NCBI GenBank assembly: GCA_038316435.1
Contig: JBBQAQ010000005.1
Span: 1-64,000, forward strand
Length of the DNA: 64,000 nucleotides
Source: JACJXF01 sp038316435
Lineage (GTDB): Bacteria > Bacteroidota > Bacteroidia > Bacteroidales > GCA-2748055
Direction: 5' to 3'
Shown here: positions 18,187 through 26,941 of the stretch, in pieces
How positions within the stretch are numbered: position 1 is the first letter of the stretch
Layout of the letters: each line of letters begins with the position of its first letter
Notes under the pieces: generated by a model
The model's database searches: none
The model's input: only the letters and a program-made list of their open reading frames with translations
What the model was told of the DNA's origin: nothing
Made by a program: the position numbers and the translations under genes

Positions 18187-19509
18187 TTATTTTATAGATT
18201 TAAACATTCGATTCAGACGAATACCACGGATTCCGTTATCAGGATCCAGCGAAAACCATATTGCTACAGCTTTTCCAACCAGATGGTCTTCCGGAACAAA
18301 GCCCCAGAAACGGGAATCGGCAGAATTATGCCGGTTATCACCCATGACAAAATAATAATTCATTTTAAAAGAATATGAAGTGGCTAATTTACCATTAATG
18401 TAGATACTATCACCCTTCACCTCCAGCTTATTTTTTTCATAAACTTCTATAATTCTTCTGTATAACGGAATGTTATCAGAATTTATTTTAACACTCATAC
18501 CTTTTGCAGGCACCATAAGAGGACCAAAATCATCTTCTGACCATAAATAATGCGGAGAATGAGGAAATATTTCGCCATTTTTAAATGATATAACAGGCTC
18601 AGAATATCTTATAACACTCTGTATTACAGGGAAAGATGATAATTTCTCTGCTTCATTCTTGTTCATGTTTATAATGTATAACGAATTGCTCGGATTATAA
18701 ATAGCTTCGCTATCTGATATGCCCAGTTCATGCAAGCTTTCTTTGCTTAAGGGTATATTTCTGGTTTTCACATAATATTTAAATTGTAGCTGTGGCAATT
18801 CTGGAATTTTTATCCTATTAACAAAAACTTCTGAGGAGACAATTCTAATTGAATCTCCAGGAATCCCGATACACCTCTTTATATAATTGTCGCATTTATC
18901 TGTAGGATTAGTTACAAACGAAAAACGTGTCTGAAGATATTCTCGCCCAAACTGACGTAAAAGTGAGTAATAGTTTTGCCCCGGATACTGGAGTACAACA
19001 GTATCACCTTCTGGAAAATTAAAAACAATAATATCATTGCGTTTCACTTCGGAAAGGCCTTTTAGTCGTTTGTAAGGTAAATTGAGAGCTTTTGAGTAGG
19101 TCAGTTTTCCATTTGGAAGCAGATTTGGTATAAAAGGTATGGACAAAGGTGTATTTGGAAGTTTCGGACCATACGATATTTTGCTTACAAGCAGATAATC
19201 CCCTGCCAGTAATGTGCTTTCCATCGAGGGAGTTGGTATTTTATAAGCTTCAATAAACAGGGTGCGAATGGCAAGTGTAATAAGCAGAGCTATGATTACA
19301 GCAAGAACAATATCCCCAAAAAAACTGACAAAACTGGGTAACTTTTTAACAGTAAGAAATGGAAACTGGAGAAAACGAGTAAAATATGCAGCAAAGATGA
19401 TGAGAATCCCAGAAATGAGCCACAAATATCTAAACCACAGGCATAACAAGCCATACAGTGAGGCTGTAAGAATAAAATACAATAAACCTTTTAAAGTGAT
19501 TTTTTTCAT
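18187..19509 (-). CDS. lepB: Signal peptidase I (second tandem paralogue)
   Basis: 440 residues. Hydrophobic N-terminus with segments at about 8-45 and 60-85; catalytic Ser at about 95 in IPTPSMESTLLAGDYLLVSK; Lys in NYIKRCIGIPGD; final box MGDNRHNSADSRFWGFVPEDHLVG. It shares box spacing and the sequence FNFPEGDTVV with the downstream paralogue but has diverged widely elsewhere, so this is an old duplication in which both active sites have been kept. The two genes are 10 bases apart. A division of labour between substrates is possible but not visible in the sequence. Confidence 0.94.
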   Translation of the reverse strand: MKKITLKGLLYFILTASLYGLLCLWFRYLWLISGILIIFAAYFTRFLQFPFLTVKKLPSFVSFFGDIVLAVIIALLITLAIRTLFIEAYKIPTPSMESTLLAGDYLLVSKISYGPKLPNTPLSIPFIPNLLPNGKLTYSKALNLPYKRLKGLSEVKRNDIIVFNFPEGDTVVLQYPGQNYYSLLRQFGREYLQTRFSFVTNPTDKCDNYIKRCIGIPGDSIRIVSSEVFVNRIKIPELPQLQFKYYVKTRNIPLSKESLHELGISDSEAIYNPSNSLYIINMNKNEAEKLSSFPVIQSVIRYSEPVISFKNGEIFPHSPHYLWSEDDFGPLMVPAKGMSVKINSDNIPLYRRIIEVYEKNKLEVKGDSIYINGKLATSYSFKMNYYFVMGDNRHNSADSRFWGFVPEDHLVGKAVAIWFSLDPDNGIRGIRLNRMFKSIK

Positions 19510-19514
19510 TTGCC

Positions 19515-20231
19515 TTACAACCCAAGTACATCCCGCATTGTGAAAACTCCTTTTTTGTCTTTCAAAAACTCAGCTGCCAAAACAGCTCCCAGGGCGAACC
19601 CTTTTCGTGATTTAGCAAAATGTTTTAAATTAATAAAATCGACATCAGATTCGTAAATTATTTCATGTATTCCTTTGATATCGCCCTCTCTGATTGAATT
19701 TATTAAAATACTTTGCTCATTCTCCGAAGCCTCTAAACTCCATGATTTCTTTCTGTCGAGACCCGAGATTATCTGTTCTGCAATAGAAATCGCTGTTCCA
19801 CTTGGGGCATCGAGTTTTTGCGTGTGATGAATTTCCTCCAATCTCACATCGTATTGTTTGAAGTTATTCATGATACCTGCGAGATATTCATTAACGGCAA
19901 AAAGAATATTAACTCCAATGCTGAAATTCGAAGAATGAAAAAGTGCCTGATTATTGGAATAACACAATGCTGATATTTCTTTCAGCTCTTTGTTCCAGCC
20001 AGTTGTCCCGCAAACAATCGGAATATCTGCATTGAAACAAGCACGGATATTATTTACTGCAGAATTAGGAATTGAAAAGTCAATGACAACATCAGCTTTC
20101 TTAAGGTTTTCTTTTTTCAGATCATGTTGATTGCTTACATCTATTATTAAAACAATAGAATGTCCACGTTCCAAAGCGATCTTTTCAATCTCCTGCCCCA
20201 TTTTACCATAACCTATCAGTGCGATTTTCAT
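19515..20231 (-). CDS. dapB: 4-hydroxy-tetrahydrodipicolinate reductase
   Basis: 238 residues, normal for the family. The nucleotide-binding loop is IALIGYGKMGQEIE; DVVIDFSIPNSAVNN and PIVCGTTGWN are conserved NADH-side motifs; the catalytic segment is EIHHTQKLDAPSGTA, with the proton-donating His and the substrate Lys. It reduces the dihydrodipicolinate precursor in the lysine/diaminopimelate pathway and so feeds cell-wall synthesis. The gene lies five bases ahead of the second signal peptidase gene and heads that operon. Confidence 0.96.
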   Translation of the reverse strand: MKIALIGYGKMGQEIEKIALERGHSIVLIIDVSNQHDLKKENLKKADVVIDFSIPNSAVNNIRACFNADIPIVCGTTGWNKELKEISALCYSNNQALFHSSNFSIGVNILFAVNEYLAGIMNNFKQYDVRLEEIHHTQKLDAPSGTAISIAEQIISGLDRKKSWSLEASENEQSILINSIREGDIKGIHEIIYESDVDFINLKHFAKSRKGFALGAVLAAEFLKDKKGVFTMRDVLGL

Positions 20232-20288
20232 TACAATATATTTTTTTGCTAAAAGTAATACTTTTAAAAAGACCTGATTCCCTTAAAC

Positions 20289-20321
20289 AAAAATGAGTGT
20301 CCTTTTGAGACACTCATTTTT
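20289..20321 (-). terminator. Intrinsic terminator of the thrS-infC-rpmI-rplT operon
   Basis: AAAAATGAGTGTC and GACACTCATTTTT form a 13-bp stem with a 7-base loop, A-rich on one side and T-rich on the other, just after the rplT stop. It can work in both directions and separates rplT from dapB. Confidence 0.88.
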
Positions 20322-20339
20322 GAAATAAAATTTGTAAAA

Positions 20340-20687
20340 CTATGCTTGTGCCTGTTTTACAACTGCGGCAAAGGCCTGAGGATAGTTCATCGCCATATCT
20401 GCAAGAGCTTTTCTGCTCAGCGTGATATCTTTCTTGTGAAGGAGGCCGATGAATTCGGAATAGGATAAACCAAATTCGCGAACCCCTGCATTGATCCTCT
20501 GGATCCACAATTGTCTGAAATGTGCTTTCTTGGTTTTTCTGTCCCTGTAAGCATAGGCCATACTGTTATCCAGTGCGTTTTTTGCTACAGTCCAGACGTT
20601 TTTCCTTCTTCCGAAGTAACCCTTGGTCTGGTTTAAGACTTTTTTTCTTCTGGCTCTTGAGGCTACAGAATTCGTTGCTCTTGGCAT
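20340..20687 (-). CDS. rplT: 50S ribosomal protein L20
   Basis: 115 residues, the usual size. Starts MPRATNSVASRARRKKVLNQ and contains GYFGRRKNVWTVAKNAL and AYRDRKTKKAHFRQLWI, the basic rRNA-binding helices of L20, and ends with the globular C-terminal part. It is a primary binder of 23S rRNA domain II during 50S assembly. Last gene of the translation operon; in other bacteria L20 represses its own operon through an mRNA pseudoknot, but I could not identify such an element here. Confidence 0.97.
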   Translation of the reverse strand: MPRATNSVASRARRKKVLNQTKGYFGRRKNVWTVAKNALDNSMAYAYRDRKTKKAHFRQLWIQRINAGVREFGLSYSEFIGLLHKKDITLSRKALADMAMNYPQAFAAVVKQAQA

Positions 20688-20768
20688 TTTTCTTCTTTTT
20701 TAGAGTGAAAAGCGTTCCGTTCTTTTTTTAGGAAACTTGATAGCTCAACACTCGGGTTAAAACTAAAT

Positions 20769-20966
20769 TTATTTCATTGCGAGGAGAGCCTTAACGTTGT
20801 TCAGGTCAGTTTTGTGAACTGTTCCGAAATACGTCAGATTCCTTTTTCTTTTAGTTGATTTCTTGGTCAAAATGTGACTTTTGAAAGCATGCTTCCTCTT
20901 GATCTTTCCCGTACCTGTAAGAGCAAATCTCTTTTTAGCTCCGGGATTGGTTTTCATCTTAGGCAT
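20769..20966 (-). CDS. rpmI: 50S ribosomal protein L35
   Basis: 65 residues. MPKMKTNPGAKKRFALTGTG and KRKHAFKSHILTKKSTKRKR are the standard L35 sequences, highly basic. A small 50S component that lies between infC and rplT in the conserved order found in most bacteria. Confidence 0.97.
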   Translation of the reverse strand: MPKMKTNPGAKKRFALTGTGKIKRKHAFKSHILTKKSTKRKRNLTYFGTVHKTDLNNVKALLAMK

Positions 20967-20997
20967 CTGTTCTACTATTTATGATAATTAATGAATT

Positions 20998-21582
20998 CTA
21001 TTTTTTCTTTTTGGCAACTTTAGGCTTAGGACTGAGAAGCATTGTCATTCTTTTTCCTTCCAGTTTAGGAAGTGATTCAACCTTACAATCTTCCTCAAGT
21101 TCCTGAGCGAACCGAAGTAAAAGAATTTCTCCCTTTTCTTTATAAAGGATTGTTCTTCCTTTAAAGAAAACAAAAGCTTTTACTTTAGCTCCTTCTTCCA
21201 AAAATTTCTGAGCATGTTTAAGCTTAAAATTGTAATCATGTTCGTCGGTATTAGGGCCGAACCTGATTTCTTTAACTACAACTTTTGTAGTTTTAGCTTT
21301 AATTTCTTTTTGTTTCTTTTTCTGCTGATAAAGAAACTTCTGAAAATCGATAATCTTACAAACTGGCGGATCAGCGGTTGGTGATATTTCAACCAAATCG
21401 AGCTCAAGTTCAGCTGCCAGTTTTAGTGCATCAGGGATTGAAAATAATCCTGGTTCACTAATATTATCGCCTACCAGACGAATTGTTTTAGACCGGATCT
21501 GCTCATTGATCCGGAAATTCTGTTGATCTTTTGGTGCGGGTGGTCTTACACCGCCACGCCTGTACAATGGACCTGCTATGAT
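20998..21582 (-). CDS. infC: Translation initiation factor IF-3
   Basis: About 194 residues. The N-domain has FRINEQIRSKTIRLVGDNI and the C-domain has VKEIRFGPNTDEHDYNFKLK and KAFVFFKGR, all canonical. IF-3 monitors start-codon choice on the 30S subunit. There is no ATG near the start: a strong AAGGAGG (21588-21594) is followed five bases later by ATC and eight bases later by ATA, then the only other in-frame candidate, a TTG at 21567, too far from that site. ATC (21582) or ATA (21579) is therefore the likely initiation codon. In enteric bacteria infC starts with AUU and is autoregulated because IF-3 rejects non-AUG starts; the same logic is suggested here. Exact start uncertain by one codon. 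Confidence 0.9.
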   Translation of the reverse strand: MIAGPLYRRGGVRPPAPKDQQNFRINEQIRSKTIRLVGDNISEPGLFSIPDALKLAAELELDLVEISPTADPPVCKIIDFQKFLYQQKKKQKEIKAKTTKVVVKEIRFGPNTDEHDYNFKLKHAQKFLEEGAKVKAFVFFKGRTILYKEKGEILLLRFAQELEEDCKVESLPKLEGKRMTMLLSPKPKVAKKKK

Positions 21583-21587
21583 TAAAT

Positions 21588-21594
21588 CCTCCTT
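21588..21594 (-). promoter_or_regulatory. Strong Shine-Dalgarno site of infC
   Basis: AAGGAGG on the minus strand, unusual in this AT-rich, mostly SD-poor window. It fixes initiation at the near-cognate codons ATC/ATA rather than the downstream TTG. Confidence 0.75.
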
Positions 21595-21607
21595 ATTTAG
21601 TTAATAC

Positions 21608-23560
21608 CTACTTACTATCTATTGCTTCAAGAAGTTTGTTAACTTCATTTTGAATAAAAACTGCAAATTCATCCAGTTTCATACTCCCTTTATCTCCATC
21701 TCCCTGCTTTCTGACCGAAACTGTATTGCTTTCCATCTCCTTTTCACCAACTATTAACAGGTATGGAATTCGCTTTAACTCATTATCCCTGATCTTCTTA
21801 CCTATCTTTTCGTTCCTCAAATCAATCAGAGTGCGAATATCGGAATTATTTAGAAAATCTGAAACTTTTTGAGCATATTCCTCATATTTTTCGCTAATAG
21901 GCAGAATAACAGCCTGATCCGGTGTTAACCAGAGTGGAAATTTACCTCCGGTATGCTCAATTAAAACTGCAACAAATCGTTCCATTGAACCAAATGGAGC
22001 ACGATGAATCATTACCGGGCGGTGCTTGAGGTTGTCGGCACCTGTATATTCAAGTTCAAAACGTTCTGGGAGGTTATAATCAACCTGGATTGTTCCAAGC
22101 TGCCACTTCCTGCCTATTGCATCACGAACCATGAAATCAAGTTTCGGTCCGTAAAAGGCAGCTTCTCCCAGAACAGTAACTGTTTTCAGTCCCTTTTCTG
22201 CAGAAGCCTCAATGATAGCATTTTCTGCTTTTTCCCAATTTTCGTCACTTCCAATGTATTTATTTTTATCATTGGGATCGCGAAGTGATATCTGTGCTGT
22301 ATAATCGTTAAAATCAAGTGCTTTAAATATATACAGAACTATGTCGATCACCTTTGTGAATTCATCTTTAAGCTGATCAGGTCTGCAGAAAATATGTGCA
22401 TCGTCCTGAGTAAATCCTCTGACTCTTGTAAGTCCATGTAATTCACCACTCTGCTCATAACGATAAACAGTTCCGAATTCAGCATATCGAATAGGCAGAT
22501 CACGGTAGGAATGTTGCTTTGAATTGTAAATCTCACAATGGTGAGGACAATTCATTGGTTTAAGCAAAAACTCTTCTCCTTCCTGAGGTGTGCGGATTGG
22601 TTGAAAACTATCTTTCCCGTATTTTGCATAGTGACCCGAAGTAACATAAAGTTCTTTTTGGCCAATGTGTGGTGTAATAACTGGCTCATAGCCGTACTTC
22701 CTCTGTATTTTTTTCAGGAAATTCTCGAGACGTTCACGTAACTGTGCACCTTTAGGCAACCAAAGAGGCAAGCCGGCTCCAACTTTCTGCGAAAACGTAA
22801 ATAATTCAAGCTCTTTACCTACTTTTCTATGATCTCTTTCTTTTGCCTGTTCAAGCATTACGAGATAATCATCAAGCATTTTCTGTTTTGGAAAAGTAAT
22901 GCCATAAATGCGTGTCAGCATCCTGCGTTTCTCATCTCCACGCCAGTAAGCGCCGGCAATACTAAGCAATTTAATCGCTTTGATATGGGATGTATCGGGT
23001 AAATGCGGGCCTCGACACAAATCTGTAAAATCTCCCTGTGTATAAAAAGAAATTGTACCGTCTTCCAGTTCGGAAATAAGTTCAACTTTATATTCATCTC
23101 CTTTTTTAGAGAAAAATGAAATCGCCTCATCTTTTGTAACAAGCCTCCTGTTATAAACTTCAGAAGCCACTGAGAATTCCTTCATTTTAGCTTCGATCTT
23201 AACTAGGTCAGCTTCGGTAATCTGCTTTCCTTCGCCAGGGTCAACATCATAGTAGAAACCGTTTTCAATTGCAGGTCCAATTCCGAATTTTATTCCCGGG
23301 AATAATGATTGTAATGCCTGAGCCATAAGGTGAGCTGATGAATGCCAGAAAGCATGTTTTCCTTCGGAATCATCAAACTTATGAAGTTTCAGGCTAGCAT
23401 CGGTTTCTATTTGTCGGGTTGCATCCCAGATATCACCATTGACGGTGGCTGCAATCACTTCTCTTGCCAGACTATTACTCAGACTTTTAGCTATTTCAAG
23501 AGCGGTAATCCCCTTCTCAAATTCTCTGACCGACTTATCCGGAAATGTAATTTTTATCAT
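21608..23560 (-). CDS. thrS: Threonyl-tRNA synthetase
   Basis: 650 residues from the ATG MIKITFPDKSVREF. A longer frame begins 81 bases upstream, but that stretch is hydrophobic, unlike the family, and a good -7 box (TACTTTTG at 23591-23598) falls within it. Domains: TGS (1-62), second additional/editing domain with HxxxH-type HSSAHLMAQAL and CRGPHLP, class II catalytic core (MNCPHHCEIY, RYEQSGELHGLTRVRGFTQDDAH, HRAPFGSMERF) and C-terminal anticodon-binding domain. It charges tRNA-Thr and clears mischarged Ser. First gene of thrS-infC-rpmI-rplT. Confidence 0.96.
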   Translation of the reverse strand: MIKITFPDKSVREFEKGITALEIAKSLSNSLAREVIAATVNGDIWDATRQIETDASLKLHKFDDSEGKHAFWHSSAHLMAQALQSLFPGIKFGIGPAIENGFYYDVDPGEGKQITEADLVKIEAKMKEFSVASEVYNRRLVTKDEAISFFSKKGDEYKVELISELEDGTISFYTQGDFTDLCRGPHLPDTSHIKAIKLLSIAGAYWRGDEKRRMLTRIYGITFPKQKMLDDYLVMLEQAKERDHRKVGKELELFTFSQKVGAGLPLWLPKGAQLRERLENFLKKIQRKYGYEPVITPHIGQKELYVTSGHYAKYGKDSFQPIRTPQEGEEFLLKPMNCPHHCEIYNSKQHSYRDLPIRYAEFGTVYRYEQSGELHGLTRVRGFTQDDAHIFCRPDQLKDEFTKVIDIVLYIFKALDFNDYTAQISLRDPNDKNKYIGSDENWEKAENAIIEASAEKGLKTVTVLGEAAFYGPKLDFMVRDAIGRKWQLGTIQVDYNLPERFELEYTGADNLKHRPVMIHRAPFGSMERFVAVLIEHTGGKFPLWLTPDQAVILPISEKYEEYAQKVSDFLNNSDIRTLIDLRNEKIGKKIRDNELKRIPYLLIVGEKEMESNTVSVRKQGDGDKGSMKLDEFAVFIQNEVNKLLEAIDSK

Positions 23561-23815
23561 TATCTGTTCATGCAATTTTAAAACAATTTGCAAAAGTAGG
23601 TAAAAAACTTGATTAATAATACCGGGGATTAAGAAATTCAATGTGTTTTTCAGAAAATTTCACGTATGGAATAACGTATATTTGAATTTTAGTATTTTTA
23701 AGTTCGATTGTCAAATCGAGCATCTAAGTTATCTTGATGAATATATTGAAATTTTTCAAGAAATATAATGCATTAATAATGAAATGTTTAACAAGTTGAA
23801 TTGAAATATTTAATT

Positions 23816-25552
23816 ATGCAACCATCTGTCTCCCAACATTATAATTCAGTTATATCTTTACTTGAAATCCAACTTAAAAAAAAGCTTAAAGCAGATGTAA
23901 TATTGTTTGTGTTTCGACTAATTACATTTCTATCAATTCCTGCATTTATTTTCCTGTATTTCAAGTATAATTCCAATGCACTTTTATTGCTTTTTTCTTT
24001 TTTAATTTTTATTCTATTCATTTTTGGGGTCAATCTTGATTCAAAAAATAAGTTCAAAATAAACCTGCTTAAAAATAAAATACAGATAAACCAAAATGAA
24101 CAGAGGTTTCTGGATCACAAATTCCATGATCGCCCGACAGGAAGCGACTACAGCAATATTAACCCACATTTTGCTGATGACTTTGATATTTTTGGGGAAG
24201 GATCACTTTTTCAGTATCTGAACCGTTGTGCTACAAAAACCGGAGAAAAAAAACTTGCTGAAGATCTCAGTAATTTCGGGCTAAATAGTGAATTAATTAA
24301 GGAAAGACAAAGTGCAATCAAGGAACTATCTGAGAAATCTGATTCTATTCAGAACTTTCAGGCCTATGGAATGCTTTTTTCCGAAACCGGAAATGAGCAA
24401 ACCAACCTTCAGTCCTGGCTGGATGAAACATCACCAAAACTAAAATGGCTTCGTTTTTTATGTATTTCTATACCTATACTAAATGCATCCTGGATTACAT
24501 TAGTAATTGCAGGATTATTTACATTCAATTCTTTGCTTAGTCCGATTTTACTAAGCTTGCTAATTGTTTTTTTGAATCTCCGAATTATTAATAAGGCTCA
24601 TGTGAAACTGGGAAATACTGCTAAAACCTTTGAAAAATACAAGTATCTTCTTACTCTTATTGAAAATGAGACTTTTGAATCTGCAGAACTTATCCGCATA
24701 CAGAAAAAACTTAGTTCCAATAGCATAAAAGCCAGTGAATCTTTAACATACCTCAATAAACTCCTCAGCAGATTCGACATCAGATATAATGTTATTGTTT
24801 CATTCCTTCTGAATTCGTTAGTGATTTTTGATATTCAGATCTACTCCCTTCTTGAAAAATGGAAAGAGAAAAACAAAAGCATAGTTCCTCAATGGTTTTC
24901 AGTATTGTCAGAAATAGATAGTTTAATCAGTTTTGCGGTTTTTGCCTTTAATAACAATCCATCCCTTACCTATCCTGAAATTTCAAACGAGGATTTTTTG
25001 CTACAAGCTGAAGAACTTGGTCACCCGATTTTGCATCATTCTGTACGAGTATGCAACAATGTATCACTTAGTGGAAATCCAGCAGTAATGGTTATTACAG
25101 GCGCAAATATGGCCGGCAAAAGCACATTTCTAAGAACCATTTCCGTTAATTTATTGCTGGCAATGAATGGTTCGCCAGTTTGCGCAAAAAAATTTCTATT
25201 CACTCCTTGTGTTATTATGTCGAGCATAAAAATTCAGGATTCGCTGTTTAAAAACCAGTCTTATTTTTATGCGGAACTACTAAGAATTCAGGAGATAATA
25301 AAACACACACAAACTAATACAAAAACACTCGTCATTCTTGATGAGATATTACGTGGAACCAACACCAGGGATAAGCAAACTGGTTCTCTGGGTATACTCG
25401 AAAAACTCATCAGCCAGAATGCAGTAGTAATTATTGCCACACACGACCTGGTTATTGGTGAACTGGAAAAGAAATATCCTAAAATAGTTGTAAATCAATG
25501 TTTTGAAGTTGAACTGACCAATGATCAGCTAGTTTTCGACTACAAACACTAG
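23816..25552 (+). CDS. MutS-like ATPase with N-terminal membrane segments, C-terminus truncated by an IS element
   Basis: 578 residues from the ATG at 23816; a TTG lies five codons earlier. Two hydrophobic stretches near the N-terminus (about 24-45 and 48-66) and another pair near 215-260 suggest a membrane-bound protein. The C-terminal half is a MutS-type ABC ATPase: Walker A GANMAGKSTFLRTI, the DSLFKNQSYFYAELLRI signature, Walker B LVILDEILRGTNTRDK and the ATHD switch. It lacks the mismatch-recognition domain, so it is not classical MutS; members of this family are widespread in Bacteroidota with unknown role. The frame enters the IS element and stops after two codons (CAC TAG); the native last 22 residues lie beyond the element. 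The ATPase core is intact, so activity may survive. A TATATTTG box at 23677 may be its promoter. Confidence 0.88.
   Translation: MQPSVSQHYNSVISLLEIQLKKKLKADVILFVFRLITFLSIPAFIFLYFKYNSNALLLLFSFLIFILFIFGVNLDSKNKFKINLLKNKIQINQNEQRFLDHKFHDRPTGSDYSNINPHFADDFDIFGEGSLFQYLNRCATKTGEKKLAEDLSNFGLNSELIKERQSAIKELSEKSDSIQNFQAYGMLFSETGNEQTNLQSWLDETSPKLKWLRFLCISIPILNASWITLVIAGLFTFNSLLSPILLSLLIVFLNLRIINKAHVKLGNTAKTFEKYKYLLTLIENETFESAELIRIQKKLSSNSIKASESLTYLNKLLSRFDIRYNVIVSFLLNSLVIFDIQIYSLLEKWKEKNKSIVPQWFSVLSEIDSLISFAVFAFNNNPSLTYPEISNEDFLLQAEELGHPILHHSVRVCNNVSLSGNPAVMVITGANMAGKSTFLRTISVNLLLAMNGSPVCAKKFLFTPCVIMSSIKIQDSLFKNQSYFYAELLRIQEIIKHTQTNTKTLVILDEILRGTNTRDKQTGSLGILEKLISQNAVVIIATHDLVIGELEKKYPKIVVNQCFEVELTNDQLVFDYKH
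25538..25546. repeat. Target site duplication, left copy
   Basis: GACTACAAA directly abuts the left end of the IS element and is repeated at the right end (26864-26872). Confidence 0.9.
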
Positions 25553-26863
25553 TGTCCCATTAAAATCGGGACGTTATTAAAAATTAAACAAATTTGGCTC
25601 ATTAAGCCTAAAACGTTCTTTGTCATTTTGAAATTTAGTTCTATCGAATAGGTCTCGAAGATGAGTTTTATCTGTTAATGATATACTCAGGATCTGCAAA
25701 ACCTCATAAGTACTTCTGTCAAGTTGCATGTCTTTTTGAACGATTGCCACTAAGCAGTAAGTGCACATGGCAACGTAGATTTGAATCCGAACAGCATTTT
25801 CAGTAGTCCCCCAAAACTTCTTGATTTTCAGATGTTGCTTTAGCCATTTGAAGAAAAGCTCGACTTGCCAGCGGTTCTTGTAAAGTTCAGCAACTTGAAG
25901 TGCAGAAATGTGCATCGCATTGGTTAAGAAAACAAACTCACGCTTTTGTTCTTCATCCCAATATCGGATCAAACGAAGTGGCTCTGGGTAGTATTGCTGC
26001 GGATAAAACCCAGTCAATTCGATAGTCACATCTGAGAGCACGTTCTTAGGCAATTTTCGTTTCCATTTGATGGACTTGTATTTAAGATTTTTCTTTGCTC
26101 TGACAACGAAGAAAGCTTCTATCTGGTGGATCTTATACAACATCTTGAAGTGATTATATGCACGGTCAAATATGTAATATGATCCTGATTCATAGGGGAT
26201 TTCTTTCATTGCAGTAGAGTCGTGAACAGAAGCCTCGGTGATATGAAAAAATGCAGGAATTTGCGTTTCTACATCGTATAATGTATGCACTTTGATTCCT
26301 CCTTTTTTCTTGCGGAATTTTGCCCACCAAAATACTGAAAGGCATAAGTCAATCGTGGTTGAATCAAAAGCATAGACGTTACCGCCAAGTTTGAAGATAT
26401 GAGAAGCACGTTTCTGTCTTGCTTCGTTTACCAGATAGTAAGCATATTCTTCAAAGATGTGATAGTCTCTATCCTGATTAGCTCTTGCCAAGGATGATTT
26501 TGAAACATTCTTACCCATTCCTAAATGATAACATTTAGAGTGGTGAGCATCAAGAGCGACAATCAAATCTCTCAGACTTTCACGATTGGACAATTGCCCG
26601 AACATCAGAGCAAGCAGTTGATTCCAACAAGTGAAATGCTTGACGTATTTATTTCCTTCATACTTGCGGACTATGAAGTTGAACATATTTCTATCCAAGA
26701 AGGAGCCTAACTGAGCGAAAACGTATTTATCCTTATGCATTTGCAAATCTTTTTAAGAAATGTAAAAATGCAAATTGAAATCCGTTTAATTGAAAAATCT
26801 CTGTAACTAACTAAATTTCAAATATTTCAAAGAACTTTTTTAAATTTTAATGGGACAGTAATG
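25547..26863 (-). mobile_element. Complete IS4-family insertion sequence, 1317 bp
   Basis: Ends are CACTAGTGTCCCATTAAAAT (left) and, read inward from the right, CATTACTGTCCCATTAAAAT: 20-bp inverted repeats with 18 matches, the inner 14 perfect. A 9-bp direct repeat GACTACAAA flanks it, within the 9-12 bp typical of IS4. One intact transposase gene fills it. It is inserted in the last codons of a mutS-like gene, and the empty site can be rebuilt exactly, so the insertion looks recent. Confidence 0.93.
25577..26740 (-). CDS. IS4-family transposase
   Basis: 387 residues from ATG (a TTG lies two codons upstream). An N-terminal DUF4372-like part (FTCWNQLLALMFGQLSNRESLRD) precedes an RNase H-like DDE domain: first Asp in YAFDSTTIDLCL, second in YIFDRAYNHFKMLY, and the Glu within YKNRWQVELFFKWLKQ, which fits the IS4 YREK signature (Y-2-R-3-E-6-K) exactly. 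The catalytic triad and frame are intact, so the element may still move. It is oriented against the interrupted gene. Confidence 0.95.
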   Translation of the reverse strand: MHKDKYVFAQLGSFLDRNMFNFIVRKYEGNKYVKHFTCWNQLLALMFGQLSNRESLRDLIVALDAHHSKCYHLGMGKNVSKSSLARANQDRDYHIFEEYAYYLVNEARQKRASHIFKLGGNVYAFDSTTIDLCLSVFWWAKFRKKKGGIKVHTLYDVETQIPAFFHITEASVHDSTAMKEIPYESGSYYIFDRAYNHFKMLYKIHQIEAFFVVRAKKNLKYKSIKWKRKLPKNVLSDVTIELTGFYPQQYYPEPLRLIRYWDEEQKREFVFLTNAMHISALQVAELYKNRWQVELFFKWLKQHLKIKKFWGTTENAVRIQIYVAMCTYCLVAIVQKDMQLDRSTYEVLQILSISLTDKTHLRDLFDRTKFQNDKERFRLNEPNLFNF

Positions 26864-26941
26864 GACTACAAATTAAAAAGAGGAATCAGTCAGAAGATGA
26901 ATGCTTCCTACTTAATGAAAAAGCTTGAGATAATTGATTAA
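26864..26941 (+). pseudogene. Detached 3' end of the mutS-like gene
   Basis: Starting with the right copy of the 9-bp duplication, the frame reads DYK LKRGISQKMNASYLMKKLEIID and stop. Joined to the left part after ...DQLVF it restores a natural C-terminus; the Gly-x-x-x-x-x-Asn-Ala-Ser pattern is the usual tail of MutS-like ATPase domains. It no longer has its own start and is separated from its gene by the IS element. Confidence 0.85.

Noticed and set aside
20232..21607. L20-type autoregulatory pseudoknot in the infC-rpmI-rplT region
   Set aside because: I looked for a long-range pairing like those known in other bacteria and could not find a convincing one by eye.
23561..23641. N-terminal extension of thrS
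   Set aside because: Hydrophobic sequence unlike the TGS domain and containing a promoter -7 box; the ATG at 23560 fits the family.
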